A stretch of DNA of 64,000 nucleotides from assembly GCF_031877795.1 (NCBI RefSeq), contig NC_133932.1:90053994-90117993 (forward strand). The letters run 5' to 3'. Of the stretch, positions 35,001 through 50,000 are shown one piece after another. The stretch's first letter is position 1; the number at the start of each line of letters is the position of its first letter. A program made the position numbers and the translations under genes. Origin of the DNA: Strix aluco (taxonomy: Eukaryota; Chordata; Aves; Strigiformes; Strigidae). Under the pieces are notes generated by a model that did not search any database, was not told the origin of the DNA, and saw only the letters and a list, made by a program, of their open reading frames with translations.

Positions 35001-38000
35001 AACAGAAATTTTACATACATTTTAAAATATTGCAGATGATAAAAGTAAAATGCATAAACCAAATAAAAGAATTTTAAGTCTTTTGAGAAGACAGGAAGGC
35101 CTGTAGTTAGATTTCATTTGTAGTTTTCTCTAGTTTTCCGTTGCCATTTCTTGAGGTTTTTAATGGTAAAGATTTTAAATTATGGCTTATAATTCTTGTC
35201 ATTAACTTACAAAATTGCATGTTTAGAAGCCGTGATGAAAGGAAAAAAGATGAACGTTCTCGGAAGAGAGATTATGACCGAAATCCTCCCAGAAGAGATT
35301 CTTACAGGGATCGATATAACAGAAGAAGAGGGAGGAGTCGGAGCTACAGCAGGAGTCGAAGTAGAAGTTGGAGCAAAGAGAGATTGCGGGACCGGGATCG
35401 AGACCGGAGCAGAAGCCGGAGCAGAACACGCAGCAGAGGTACCAACAGTTGGTCTCTAAAATACGGTGAATGTTGCCTACAAAATTTAGACACTAAACTT
35501 AAACACTGTGTTCAAGATGTACCAAAATTTCCTCTATTCTTGCTTTTTGTTCAAATTTAGCTTGGTTTTCTGTGGAATAAGGCTTATGTGATTATGTTTT
35601 CAGTGCTTGTTTTTCCCTCTTTCCTTCCATTATTCTTTAATATCTTTGACTGTGTTGGCCACTGCTAGGCAATGTTGTAAGAGAGGCAGAAAAATCTGAG
35701 TTAATTGCATTTCATAAAGTTCCAGGAAGCTCAGAATCTGGTTTGGGAAGATAGAGAAATTAAAACCCATCTACTGGAGGTAGAACTGGCAGAAATTACC
35801 TGTTTGGTAGCAAATGACTTGTCAAGCAGAACAGTACAGCTCTGTTCTTTTTGTCTTGTCCCTTCCTTGGTGTCATAGGGAGGGGCTGAAATTATTAAAG
35901 TAAATATGTACATTTGCACACATATCTGTAGGACTTAAGAATTTAGCACAGTAGTTTTTTGAATTGAACTCCTTTAAAAACGAAGCTGTTTATTCAGCCG
36001 AAAAGATTGCTTTTTCCCCCAATAGTTGTTAATGTTAAATTGGAAAAAAGCATTGGGAGTCATTTTATATCTTTATTCTGTTTCAGACAATGTAGAGGTA
36101 AAAATAGTCTGGTTTAAGTCTCCTGTATATTATTTTTCTTTTTGTAGAATGGGCCTTGGTAACTCAGCTTTAAAAGTAGAAATGCAGTGTTCCTGAAAAT
36201 ACATGAGCACATATTTTCCAAACAATTTATGAATGAGCAAGTTAAATATCATGCAGCAGTTTAACTGAAAGATTAAATGATTATTTTAAATAAACTGCAA
36301 TGGTAATATCTTATAGACAATACCTCATAGTGAAAGCTTTTAGTTTCTTTTTCTAAGCACATTAAGAAGCCTGTTCTACTCACACTTACCTGCCATCTTT
36401 AAGACATTTTTATTAATGTTCTTTTAATGTGGGACTATTTGAGTCTACCAGCTTACCTCATGACAGAACTCTTCTGTCTTAATCTGGATACTTAGTGTTT
36501 ATTTGCTGGTAATATTAGAAAATTAAAAGAATAGTTTGTATGTATTCAGAATAAAAGGTCATGTTACTGCTGTATCTGTCCAGGAGTGTTCCACACCTGT
36601 CAAGCACTGTTATTCACTCATGACAGAGCTTTCTTTGCCTGTGATAAATGTATGCATTTGAATGCAGATAAAGTGAGTATCAACAACATAAAGATGCAAC
36701 AATAACAGTGTCTTGAAACATTAAAGATGTGTGACTTCTATAGTGTTTTCGAGGGGTGGTTACCTTTTTCTTGCCCACTGCTTCCCTTTATTCAGAATAA
36801 CTTTCCACCTGAAGTTCTTAAAAATGTATGCATCACTACAGAACATGTACTCTGCTTGAAGTTAAATAGGGTTTCTGCTTTACTGTGGGTATAGCTGTTA
36901 TTAAAATACGCCAGTGGCTGACTGTGTGCTTTTAAGATTGTTATTCTTCCGATTAAACCTTTGGAATGTAGAATCATGGAGTAGTTGAGGTTGAAAGAGA
37001 CCTCTGAAGGTCTTGTAGTCCAACACCCCTTCTCAAAGCAGATAAACTGAAACAGGTTGCTCAGGACCCCATCTAGTTGAGTTACAAATTGTAACTCCAA
37101 GGGTGGAATCTCTGCAGGCACTCTGGGCAACCTTTAGAACATTTCAATTATCGTTTTTATATTTTGAGATGAATTGATGCGGACTGAAGATACTTACACA
37201 GGTTAGTGGCTGCTTCTGGTGAAAATGTGCAGAAGGAACCATCCAAGAGAACTTTTTTTTTCTTTTTTTACAGAAAGGGATTTGGGAAAGCCAAAATATG
37301 ATATGGATAGAACAGATCCATTAGAGAACAATTATACTCCAGTTTCTTCTGTGACAAATATTTCATCCGGCCACTACCCTGTCCCTACACTGAGCAGCAC
37401 TATTACTGTTATTGCTCCTGCTCATCATGGAAATAACACTACTGAAAGCTGGTCGGAGTTCCATGAAGAGCAGCTGGACCACAACTCCTATGGAAGACCT
37501 CCACTGCCAAAAAAACGCTGTAGAGATTATGATGGTAAGTCTGTATTTTTTTAATTGCTTCCTGCAGCTATTATTGGCCCCTTTCTGAGAAGATTGAGGT
37601 AATTTTCCTTTCTTTTCTTAATCTTCTCTAATACTGTGTTTTTTCTATTGCACAATTCTTGAATGCAAATTTTATCCCACTTTTTGTTAACTTAGTTTTT
37701 AGATAGCTTTATTAGTGTTTGTATAGTTTTTTAGTTACTAGAATTATTTTATATAGATGAAAAATGGTATATTTATATAAAAAAGTTATTAAAAAATCCA
37801 CTTTTACACTGGTTTTGTGTCTTATGTTACGTCCAAGCCAAATACTGTATTTGACAGTTTTGACTATGATTAGCACCTTACTGGCCTCATCACTTTTTAT
37901 TTCATCCTGTCTAAGAGACAATTTTAAACTAGAAAGGTCTAGAGCTGCAACTTCCCAGGCTCATGTTAACCCATTTTTCCATATAGGAGTTTCTTAAAAT

Positions 38001-41000
38001 TGGGTGGGTTTTTGTGCTTATCTGTGTCTTCAGCTATCATTTTGCACGTCTTGTGCCAAAATCCACACAGGAGGCTGCTGTAGTTGGCAGTATCTTAGCT
38101 AAATTCAGCCAACCTGTTAGGTCAGAAGAGTTTAAATTTCCCCAAAAAGTTTATTCTGAGGGGGTTTTTTGTAGTATACGACAATGACGAGTTTAAGATC
38201 TAGGCCAGTTTACATTCAGAACTCTGATTTAGAATACAATTTTTTTTAAATAAAGAAAATAGGAGTCTGAGCTCTCAGGTGTTGGCAGAGTTGCACTTGT
38301 GAAGGTGACCTTTGCCAGTATATATCCCAGCAATACTGTGGAGCAAGTAGAACTGTGAAAGTGTAGTTTTGTTTTGAAGTTTTCTTCTAATGTAAGCTGA
38401 GCTGCAGACTGTTATGTCATGGTCTCCCAGCTCTACAGGTTTTTTAGAAAGGAACAAAATGTGCAGGCTAGTATACTTTCAAAATAACAACTCCAGGCAT
38501 GGCACTGGGACTTTGTACATTTAATAAGTCTGTCTTCTATAGCAGCTTATTATTTCCAGTTTCTGAGTATGAAGCAAATGGTAATGTTTAGAAAACTGTG
38601 GTATAGTTATCCTCAAATTTTTACTGGGTTTTTTCCTACATTTTTGACTGTTACTAAAATCTCTCAGTAGATGTGTCTTCCATTTGCTTTTCTCATGACT
38701 GTTTGTATCTTCTAAATTTATTAGCTCATCTCTCTTCAGGGGCTAGCTGGTTCCAACATAATGCTCTTCCTGTGGGCACTTTCACATTTCCTACTTGACC
38801 ATATGCTGAACTTACATTTTTCATTAACATTTCAGTTTATACGTTCTGTAATGCTTCTTGAAGATGAGGTAATAACAGCCTGCTTTTCAGGATCACGTTT
38901 TGAGGAAGTGGATGCTCAGCTTTCTTCCTGTTTTACTGGAAGATGTTTTGAACATTTTTCCCATACTGCATTGAGTAGTTGGACTGGGTTTTTTTGTGGG
39001 GGCTGTTGCTAAACAGATAGTCATAGAATCATAGAATGGTTTGGGTTGGAAGGGACCTTTAAAGATCATCTAGTTCCAACTCCCCTGCAATGAACAGGGA
39101 CATCTTCAACTAGATCAGGTTGCTCAGAGCCCCATCCAGCCTGGCCTTGAACACTTACTTCCAGGGAGGGAGCATCTACCATCTCTCTGGGCAACCTGTT
39201 CAGTGCTTCACCACCTGCATCATAAAAAATTTCTTCCTTATATATAGTCTGAATCTACCCTCCTTAAGTTTAAAACCATTACCCCATGTCCTGTAACAAC
39301 AGGCCCTGCTAAAAAGTCTGTCCCCATCTTTCTTATAAGCCCCCTTTAAGTACTGAAAGGCAGCAATAAGGTCTCCCCAGAGCCTTCTCTTCTCCAGACT
39401 GAAGAACCTCAACTCCCTCAGCCTTTCTTCTTAGGAGAGGTGTTCCATCTCTCTGATCGTGTTTGTGTCCCTCCTCTGGACCTGCTCCAATGTTGTACTT
39501 GCATGTAAAAGAAGAGAAGTGAATGTATATCCACTTTTATTTATATGTGTGTATTTCATATTTATGTATGCATGTATATATACACATGTACAATACATAT
39601 ATATGTAAATAACAAATTTTTTTTCCTCTTACATAATTGCATTAAACAATGGCAAAATATTCAAATTCTTCCTGAAATAATTGAAAAAGAGAAAAAAGAC
39701 TGAGTTTTTTTCATGTTAGAATTTTATAATATTCTAACTTTTAATAGGGGTTTCTCAATCCCAGTATCTGGACTTTATACTTAGAAACACTGTGTTTTTG
39801 TTAATATGATGAGATCTAGATTTTGGTCTTCGCTTTCACAGTTTGTTAAAATTTAGTGCAGAATTAATTCTTCAAGAAAAATCTAATTCCTCTATTTATT
39901 CTGCTACAATGTTGCTGCAATATTCCTGTGTGCTGACTGTTAAAATTAAATGGTCAATTTTATTTTCTAATATAAACTTCTGCTGGTATGTGAAGCTCTT
40001 AATTTGCTAATTGCTGCATTACACATAGTATGTCTCATATCTACTCTGAATCAAACAACCGCTGTTGAATACTAACAACAATTATTTTTGGTTTTGATGT
40101 TTCAGAAAAGGGTTTCTGTATGAGAGGAGACATGTGCCCTTTTGATCATGGAAGTGATCCAGTAGTGGTGGAAGATGTGAATCTTCCTGGCATTCTGCCT
40201 TTTCCAGCACAACCCCCTGTTGTCGAAGGACCACCTCCTCCTGGACTTCCTCCCCCTCCACCAATTCTGAGTCCTCCTCCTGTTAACCTTAGACCTCCAG
40301 TACCACCACCAGGCCCCTTACCACCTAGCCTTCCACCTGTAACAGGTAATGAAAAAAGATTAAACCTCATTTTTAGTAGAAAAGTCTGGATGTTGCTTGG
40401 GTTGTATGCAGTGCAAAAAGCTGTTTTGAGAATGCCAGCTGTATTGTAGAAAGTTGTATTATACTCTACTATGGCATAGCTTACCCCAAAATGACTGTTA
40501 CGGTAATTGTTGCAAAGTTGATTGTTCTAAAATTTGCATGTTGAATGTGAGTCTTGAATATGGAATAATATTTTAATTGTGTTCACGCAAAAGCATGGCA
40601 TGGCAAAACTCAGTTCCTTGAGTTTTGTAGGAGAAGCTTTCTGAAACTGACTACTGTTAGAGAAGAAGGAAAAATCCTGGAAACAACAGATAGTTGGGAT
40701 TTCAGTTGTAATAATAAAGTTAAAGAGAATTCATGACCACATCAAATTTATACCTGAAAATGTCATTTGCAGTGAATTTTTAAACTAAAGTTGTAAAGTA
40801 GCTAAGAAAAATTCTCCACCTTGTTTATTCTTTCATTGGGAAGTATTTTGGCTCAAGCACTACAAATTACATAAAGACTTGTGTACCTGGCTCTCATTTA
40901 TAAAACAGTAGTTTAGTATTCAGTTCCCTTGTGTGGTTTAAAAACTGTTATGTTAATTTTATGTGATTATTCCTTTCTTTTTTTATTAACTTAGATATCC

Positions 41001-44000
41001 CATTTTGTAAAATTATTCAAGAATAATTGATATTTGTTATTGCTTGGAAGTTTCTTAAACTGTTTCCATTTCCAGTTGATGGTATATTTAAGTAAGATCT
41101 GAATGTATTTATTTCGCTTTGTATAGAGAGTAACTATATTGCTGGGGTGATCAGTTATGCCTCACTTGCTATTTCCTGATCTGTATGGAAAGTCCAAACA
41201 TGTGACTTTATATCTTTTCCCAAAACACGGTTTTGCCAATGATTAAATTGAAGGTAAGGCTTGACTGCTCGGCTTTGAAAGTGTCACGTTACCTGTTGTA
41301 AAAAAAGACCGACCAACCAACCAACCAGAAAGACTCTCCATTTTGAGAAGGATCCCTTTGACTTTTCACCGGAGCTGTAGGTTTTTCCTTGGGCGTTTGA
41401 AAGAACAATTTCAGTCAAATTAGTTATTGTCATCATAGAATATTTTTGTTATACTCTAATAAGAAATAGAATTTGTTTCTTTGAGGGAGTTTTACAGAGC
41501 TTTAAAGATCTTCTGTTGGTGAAGATAAATACTGGGTTAGCAATTAAATTTTGCTTATAGAAAGAAGATGTCTGGAGAAATGTTAAACTCTTCAAATCTT
41601 AGTTCTGAGTCCTTTGCTAGTGGGTACAGTTTCATATGATTGAATGGTACAACATCATGTCTGTATACATGCCTTCTCAGCCCCTTTTTTTTAAGTAGGC
41701 TTAAAAACGTTTCAGATCAATTTCCTTATGAGTTGGGTGTAATGTAAGTCTAGTGGGTAATAAATTAATGCAGTGTTTTCCTTTGTTTTTGACAGGACCA
41801 CCCCCTCCACTTCCCCCACTGCAGCCTGCTGGCATGGATGCCCCCCCAAACTCAGCAACTAGCTCAGTTCCTACCGTTGTTACAACGGGTATTCATCACC
41901 AGCCGCCTCCTGCTCCACCCTCTCTTTTTACAGCAGGTGTAGTACTGAGGCTTTGCCCACAAGGTTTGCTAAATAGAATAACATTGATTCATATTATACT
42001 GTACTTTTTAGATAATATTTAGATATTATCATTTCATAGTTTGGGAGAATAAGTTTGTATCATTTAGACTGTGACAGTAATTTAACACTTTTTTCTTAAC
42101 TTAGTTCAGGATGGAATAAAATTTGCATGTAGAGTGTGAATCTTGATTATGGAATATTATTTTCATTGTGTTTAAGCAGAAAACTTGGCATGGCAGTTTT
42201 TTAGGATAGTTGTTACACAACTTTACCATTGTAACTGTATATTGTAATTAAATGAAATATTATATTTGAAACCTTAGGGGTTTTAACTGCAATTTATTTT
42301 AATTAGACAATTTCTTTGTTACCAGAAACGTATGACACAGATGGCTATAATCCAGAAGCTCCAAGTATAACAAATACTTCAAGACCTATGTATAGACATA
42401 GAGTACATGCCCAAAGACCAAATTTGATAGGACTCACATCAGGTGATATGGATCTACCACCCAGAGGTATGCTCTTAAATCTATACTTACCTAGTCTAGC
42501 TTGTTTTCTTACATTAATGCAGATACAGGCAGTTTTCAGTAAATGTAATACTGGAAAACATTGCCTTTTTAAAATCTTCTGGAATTAAGAGAAGTTTAAT
42601 TGAATAGGAAATTATGCTCATAGTTGGTTTGTCTGTGCATTTTATAGATGAAATGAAATCTCTTGCTAGAGTATTGCACAGTGTACACTTGGCTGTAATA
42701 ACTGTTCACTTTGTATATCTTTTATACAGAAAATGTTAATGTTTCTGTAACAGAATTTTAGGATGATGCTGCGGAGAGGAGAGAGTCATTTTTATCTGGT
42801 AGCAGACAGTTATGCATGAGTAATCTTAACCTCATAGTTCCCATGGCCCTGAGAAGAAGCAGCGGCCCACAAAATGAGAACAGAAGAGGGATAAAACCAT
42901 TTTTTTAAATCTGGTTTTGTTTACATCTGTATGTAATTGTATTTAATATTATTATGTCTCTGTTGGTATATTTTCAGTGAGGAGTCCCCCAGTATGATTC
43001 TTGTTCTTCAGCAAGAGCCAGTCCTCTTCCCACCCCATCCCTAAATCTTGCTTCTAGGTGTCAGTGCTCTGGAGTACTGTACATCTCCTATCATGAGCAT
43101 TTTTGTGTGTGCCATCTAATAGTAGAATGGAGGTGTTAGTAGAAATGGTGTGAGCCTCAGAGTATTGTATGGAACATTGTGAATCAGTGAGTGCAGTCAT
43201 CTTGAGGCAGATGCTTTCTGCCACACCTCTTTTGTTTTCCTTATGTGTGATGTTACTATGACAAAATGACTATTAGCTATTTTGATCTGTCACTGCATCT
43301 GTTGATAGTTAAGAAGAATAGTGTGTGACCAAGATTTGATTCAGTTTGAACAAGGATCATACTAATTTCAAAATAAACAATTGCACTTTTCAATGCAAAT
43401 TCAGTGTGAGCAGAATACCTTTTTACGATCAAATATACAGAAAATACAAGCAATATTGTAAAATCTTTTCATCTGTTTACAGAAAAACCTCCTAATAAAA
43501 GTAGTATGAGAATAGTGGTAGATGCTGAATCCAGGAAAAGAACAATTGGTGCAGGGGATGGTGGAGTTCCTACAAAGAAGACTTGGTTTGACAAGTGAGT
43601 GATCATTAACACAAGGTTGACTTAATAGTTGGAATTCCATGGAGCTCTTTTCTGTAATCTGAAACATACTATAAATCTACATAAATTGTAAGCAAGCTGA
43701 TCTGTGAATAAGCTGACTGTACTAAAATAAATCACACTATAGAGTAATCTGTATTTGACTGTCTTCTCTCAAAGGCAGTGTAGAGATAGCTGAAGTTACT
43801 TTGGATGATACCAAGATCTACTCCCTGAAAGCTGGAATGATCTAAGAAACAAGAGAAGCTGCAGTGTAATGGTTGTTAGAGATGACTGAATTTAGTTTTG
43901 AAACATGAATTTTATTATTGCTATTTTGGTTTGAGTTGCCAGGTATGTTACTGACAGAAAATATAGGGTGAAGTCCTTAGTGTCCAGATACACCTGGGGT

Positions 44001-47000
44001 GACAAAAGGTTGGATTTTAAGAGATTACTGGGACTGTGGAGAGCCTTGAAGTAGTTGTTATTTGAAACATTAGTGTGGAGAGTCTGTGTAATAGCTGAGA
44101 AATAGTTTTTGGAGAGAAGCAGTGTGGAAGACAGGGTTTACTGACACAAACAAGTTACTGTGAATTATCTTGCAGATTTATGCACCGGGATATGCTGAGG
44201 TTATCGGTGGGGAAAACTGCAGGTGTATGGACCTGTGTGCTGTACTATTCCACACTTTATAAAATTGTATTCTCTTTTAAGTCTGAAGATCTTTTCCCCT
44301 GTGTCTCATACACACATGCTCCTACGTAAGCATATACGATTTAACATTGTGTTTGGTAGCTTGCTATGGATTTCTGGCTTGATTTTTCATTTGTTGCAGG
44401 CAAAATTTTAACAGAACAAATAGTCCAGGTTTCCAGAAGAAGGTGCAGTTTGGAAATGAAAATACAAAACTTGAATTGAGAAAAGTTCCCCCAGAACTTA
44501 ACAATATCAGCAAACTTAATGAGCACTTCAGTAAGTTTGGAAACTTAGTCAACTTGCAGGTAAGAGTCAAGAAAGAGAAGGCAGTATGCTTTGAGTTAAT
44601 GATAGAGGTATTGCTAAAAGGAGAATGCTGTTGTTTTTTAAGTGGTTCCCTGAAACTGTCCTCATTACTTTCTTAACTTGTTTCTTAAACACGATCTCTT
44701 TGTTTTTAATGAAATAGTCATTGAAGAAACAGAAATGAAATGTTCTAGTCATCGTAGATTTTGAACAAATGTTTTCCTCACAGATAAGACTTTTAAGATA
44801 CATTGTTTATAACACTGAAAATTGATCGGAAGTGTCTTTCTTCACCCCTTTTCTGAAGTTTGGATCTGATACCATAAACCCTCTATTTTTTGAGATAAAT
44901 TGTGAATACAGAACACCTGTATTTCTCATCCAGAAAGCAGTCCCTGTGACATGATTGCTTTCTAGCACCATAATAGTGGTGGCTTCTCCCTTGTAATTAC
45001 TCCTTGGTGTATCTGAATGACCCACGTTTATAAACAGAAATAAGCAAACAAAGATAAAAAGAGGTGCAAAGAACTAGGGCCTAACTTAGGTTGAATGTTA
45101 CATATTGCAGGCTGCATGGGTAATGTCAGTATTTCATATCCAGTTTCTAAGCTACTCAGTCTGATCTTTCATCATGCTTCATTATCAAAAAGTTTCAGAG
45201 GCTAGCTTGTGTTTTTACATATGCTTTCTTGTTTGCACTGAGAGGCTGAATGAAGAGGTGTAATAGAATATTTTTGTGCATACTGACAGAGTACAGAATA
45301 AGCCTCCTGTGCCTGTCTGAACACTGAGGGAATTAAATCTCTCTTAATTGCTCTTAGGCATTTCTTAAGCCTTTCCATAGCTTACCTAAGAATGTGGGTG
45401 TATTAGCAGGCAGTATGATTTAGTAAGGCAGGTAAAATTTTATGTGGATGTGTATAGAGAGACAGACAGATACCAAGATAGATATTGCAAGCTATGCTCT
45501 TCCAAAAGGTATAATTCTGTCCTTTGAATGTGTCTAAAATGTTAATGTTCAAAGGAGGAAAACCAAAATTAGTTTTGTTGTCTATCTCTGGTACTAGATA
45601 GGACATTTATTAACTGACCCCTGTATTTTTTGTAGCAGTTTTCTTCGGTGATGATTCCTCCTGTCTTTCAAGCAACTACTCATATTTGCAATTAGAAATA
45701 CCGTTTGATTGTTTAGGTATTTTACTTCTGTTTGCTTCAGGGTTTTTCAACTGTTCTTGAAGTTTATTAGCTTAATCTCAAGGTTGCTCCTTGACACTAA
45801 GCTTTTGAGACGGAATCATGAATGGGAAGTATTTATCTAATGACCTATATTAGGTTTAAATTGTAAGCTTCTGATGAGCCTTGAAACTAGTGATCTTATG
45901 ATAATCAAGACACAAATAAAAAACCTACAATGCAATAAGTTTTTATTCTGTTTTAAATCTTAGGTTGCATATCAAGGTGATCCAGAAGGTGCCCTTATTC
46001 AGTTTGCCACACACGAGGAAGCAAAGAAAGCTATATCAAGTACAGAAGCAGTATTAAATAATCGTTTTATTAAAGTTTATTGGCATCGAGAGGGCAGTGC
46101 ACCACAAATCCAAACTACCACACAGAAGGTACAGGATCTAAGTCTATTCTGTCTAGAAAGTTATATAAAATATAAGCTTTAAAACATTTTAAAAAAACGT
46201 TTATACAAAGTAAACTAAGTACTTCTGAAATAATGAATACTTCATGTAATTTTTTTCCGAAAGTTACTCTTTAATTGTAGATTCTTTGACTTCAGATACA
46301 AGATTCAGGAGTTGATTAGCAAGATAAGATGAAGGTATTTAAAGAAGGCCCTTCTGTGACTTAGAGATTTCCACTCTGTTGTCATCTCATGTGAAGCAAG
46401 ATTTGATGCTACTGTCTGCTGAATAACATCCATTTTGCTTTAACTAGTATAGACTTTTTTTTTTTCTTCTGGTGAGCATAGGAAAGACAGCAAAGTTATA
46501 TTGCTTTTTTTGGAAGATAATTTCCATTTTCTTTCAAAAGGTGCTGTTTTTTCCAGTGGTTTTCCTTTTTCCTTTCCTGTTGGGCATGCATACTGCTACA
46601 GAAAGTAGCAGTAGGATTTGTTTTACACAAAGGTACCTGTAGGTATATACAGATACACACAAATATATACGTAGGGAGAGGGGACATGCAAACAGCAGTG
46701 TAAGAGGACAGCTGCATTAGAGAGACTGATTTTGTGGGAATGGATCAGGGACATTTTACAGTTTTAGTTGGAGAGGGAGGTGCTGGTCTCCCTGGAATCC
46801 AGTGACAGGATGTGTGGGAATGGCGTAAGGGGAGGTTTAAACTTGATATCAGGAAGCATTTCTTTAGAGACAGGGTGGTCAGACACTGGAACAGGCTTTC
46901 TAGAGAGGTTGCCAATGCCCCAGGCCTGTCAGTGTTTAAGGAGACATTTGGATAATACCCTTAGTAATGTGCTTTAACTTCTGGTTAGCCCTAAAGTGAT

Positions 47001-50000
47001 CAGGCAGTTGCACTTAGATGATCATCGTAGATCCCTTCCAACTGAACTATTTCATTCTACATTTTTGGATTGAATTGCACAGTGGAGCCCCTATTGGTAG
47101 TTGTCTTGTGCATAGTAGCATTGTCAGCTTTTTAAGAATATGAAACAGCAGTCACTGTTGCAGAGCTGAGATTTGTAACCTGTGGTAAACCAAATCAGAT
47201 TTGTTAGCAGGCATAGTGGTTCCACTCAGACGTAAGAGGAAGCTTGGATTCTCCCAGGCTGTGTAGGTTATTGGATAGAGAGTCAGGTCAGTTAGGTGCC
47301 AGTGTAGCAAGACTTTCTTAAATACATGTGTATCCTGCTTTATTGGATTTGCTGTTAGCACGGAATAACACATTCTATGGTTAGAAAATATGAGGCAGGA
47401 TCTGTAGAAGAAACATTCACTTATTTATATACACTGATATAATGTACAAATGAGTTGTTAGAGGATTCTTAAGTTTTGAATTCCTTCTTTCTCTGGATGG
47501 TGTATGTTGTCGTTCAGAGTCAATGACCCAGTTTTCCATAGCAATCCTGCTGTAGGTCATTTTAACAGTTTCCTTTCTCTCCTTTTGTAACAGATGCCCT
47601 GCTTTTTAGCTACAAAAATGCAGTTTTAATGACACCTAGCTCACTGTCTTCCCAGTTATCATCATTTAGATTTGAGTTTGGAATCAAATTTATAAATATT
47701 CTTCATGCTTGATTTGAACCACTGCTACTCAAAATGGTATTTACTTTTTAAGCTTGATTTACATCTCCACCAGGAGAGGGCAGTGGAGTATGTCCTTTGC
47801 ATTCATACAAACATTACCTCTTTTGAGAAGGATAGTTTGAATAGTTATTGCCATCAGCTTATTTGCTGATTATGCTATCCAGCTTGGAATATTAACTCTG
47901 TATTTCCAAAGAAGTATTTGATCTGTATATTTGTTATTTTGCAAAACATCAATTTTAAATAGCCTTACAGTTTTTAGTGATGTTACTAGCTTCCTAGCAC
48001 ACCACCTTTGGCAAGTTAACCTTGATGGTTTGAGAATGAATTCCCCTTGGTACCAGGTGATATTATTAAGGGTTCCCACTTCACAAAGAACAGCCTTTCA
48101 CCACATGTCAGGAGACTACAATTTGAAGTCTGTTATGGGTGATAGAGGGTGCACAGTGACAAGAAAAATTTAAACAGGAAATTAAAATTTTAAGTGCAAT
48201 GTTTTTACCTTCTACCCCAAAATATAACAATTACCAAATTGTTGAGTCAATAAACAGGTATTTTTAGTTCATAAGCCTTTCAGGAGCCATGAATATTTAC
48301 TTCCCTTTTCACTGAAATTAATATTTGGTATCATATCTACAAACAGTATGGAAACTCTTTTCTTATAGTACTTCACATACTCTAAGTACTTGAATTTTTG
48401 TCAAGATTTCTGGTGTATTAATTAATTTCACCTGTATTTATAATGGTTTCTGGCCAGATTTTTTCTGTCAGGCACTAAAGACAGGCTTTTGAATTTTTTT
48501 CAATGTAAAATCAGTTGGCTTTTAAGTTGTCCCTTCAGTAGTCCTCTACAATTTCTTGAGCATTGCTGTTTCCTCAGCAGGATTACTTTGGAAAATTCTC
48601 ACTGTGGAAATTCTGAAAGGAATGGAACTTCATAAAGTTGGCATGAGTCAATTGTAATAAATCATCAAATAAAAGACTTCTGCTAGGAAGCAGAAATCAT
48701 GTGCTCTCCACATCTCTGGTAGATAAAACAAGAAGTACTGGGCTTAAAAGGCAGCATAGGAGATTTAGGTTAGATATTAAAAAACATTTTCTAATGCTAA
48801 AGGATACTGAAACATTTCTGCCTAGAGAAGTGATAAGACGTCTTTCACTGAAAATCTGCAAGAACTATATAGATAGATACTGTCAGTAATGGCTTGGGTA
48901 TAGCTGACTTTGCCCTGAAGTGGAGGAATGGATTAGGTGACCTCTTGAGGGTCATAAATATGACAGGAAGCTTGCTTGGAAGCATATTTTTTTGGTCTTA
49001 AGTGTTTAATGTTTTTGTCAAAGAAAATAAGGCAAGGTGTTAGCTGTCAGGGCATATCCATGGTAGGTTTAAAGATTAGCTGCTCTGTTTTCTCTTTCCT
49101 CAGCCCCATGACTGCATGTCTCTATATCCTTCTTTCTTTCTGTATTTTGTCCAAGTTAAACAAATAGCAGATGAAAAGTGACATACCACTATAAAAAGTG
49201 AGAGTCCTTGTGATAGAAGTTTGTATTCTGCCTTTTCATAACTAAATGGTTGATGATGAAAGAATTGTGAAAGGAATGAGAAGACTGCGTATTACTTTTT
49301 ATTCAGTTCTGACAGGTGAAAATTAAGGTAGTCTTAAGTAGACATGATTAATAGAAATAGACCAGAGTTGTTTGATCACTTCTGTGAGCTGCAAGTGCAA
49401 AGTAGAGGTTAGTGCTGTATGCACTATACAAATAGTGTTTATAACATCCTAAATCTCATGAAGTGTTTATTTTTTGCCAAGAGGTGAAAAAACTGGATAA
49501 TAGAAGTATAAATCTAAATGCTATTGCAGCAGTTTCATTGTGCATTTATTGAACTACATATGTAGCAGCCTTTTGTTATTAATATTATGATGTGTTTTTT
49601 TGGGGGGTGGGGTGGTGTTACAGGTAATACAACCCTTAGTTCAGCAACCTAGTTTACCAGTAGTGAAACAGTCGGTCAAGGAGCGATTAGGTCCGGTACC
49701 TGCAAGTAATATCGAACCTGCAGAAGCACAGAGTGCCAATACAGAAGTCACTCAGGTATGTATGATAGTCAAAAAATCAGTTGCATGTTTTTCTTTCTGT
49801 AATAGGTTCCATAGGGTATGAATGTATCCATTAGTTACTCATATAGTACAAGTACACATTTACTACTTATAAGTGCACCTAATTTGACGGTTTTCCTCAG
49901 TGCTATGATACTTGGCTTTCTTACCCAAGCATGGTACTTAATTTTTAGTATCGTAGCTTTTTACTTAGTTTAAAAAAAAAAAGCACTCTGAAAATATTTC

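Larger units (their letters stand above)
32968..37273 (+). other. RBM26: RBM26 introns 2-5
   Basis: Introns 32968-33521, 33659-34540, 34630-35226 and 35439-37273 separate exons 2 to 6. AT-rich. The only recognisable element is the CR1 tail in intron 5. Confidence 0.8.
42467..45963 (+). other. RBM26: RBM26 introns 9-11
   Basis: Introns 42467-43482, 43595-44399 and 44560-45963. I see no mobile element, additional exon or RNA gene in them. Confidence 0.6.
46129..49623 (+). other. RBM26: RBM26 intron 12
   Basis: 3.5 kb, with two plus-oriented CR1 3' fragments (46757-47062 and 48700-48960). The remainder is AT-rich and shows nothing recognisable. Confidence 0.7.

Noticed and set aside
35196-35459. 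Alternative plus-strand frame over RBM26 exon 5
   Set aside because: Its Gly/Ala/Glu-rich translation is the shifted reading of the Arg/Ser codons. The true frame is fixed by exons 4 and 6.
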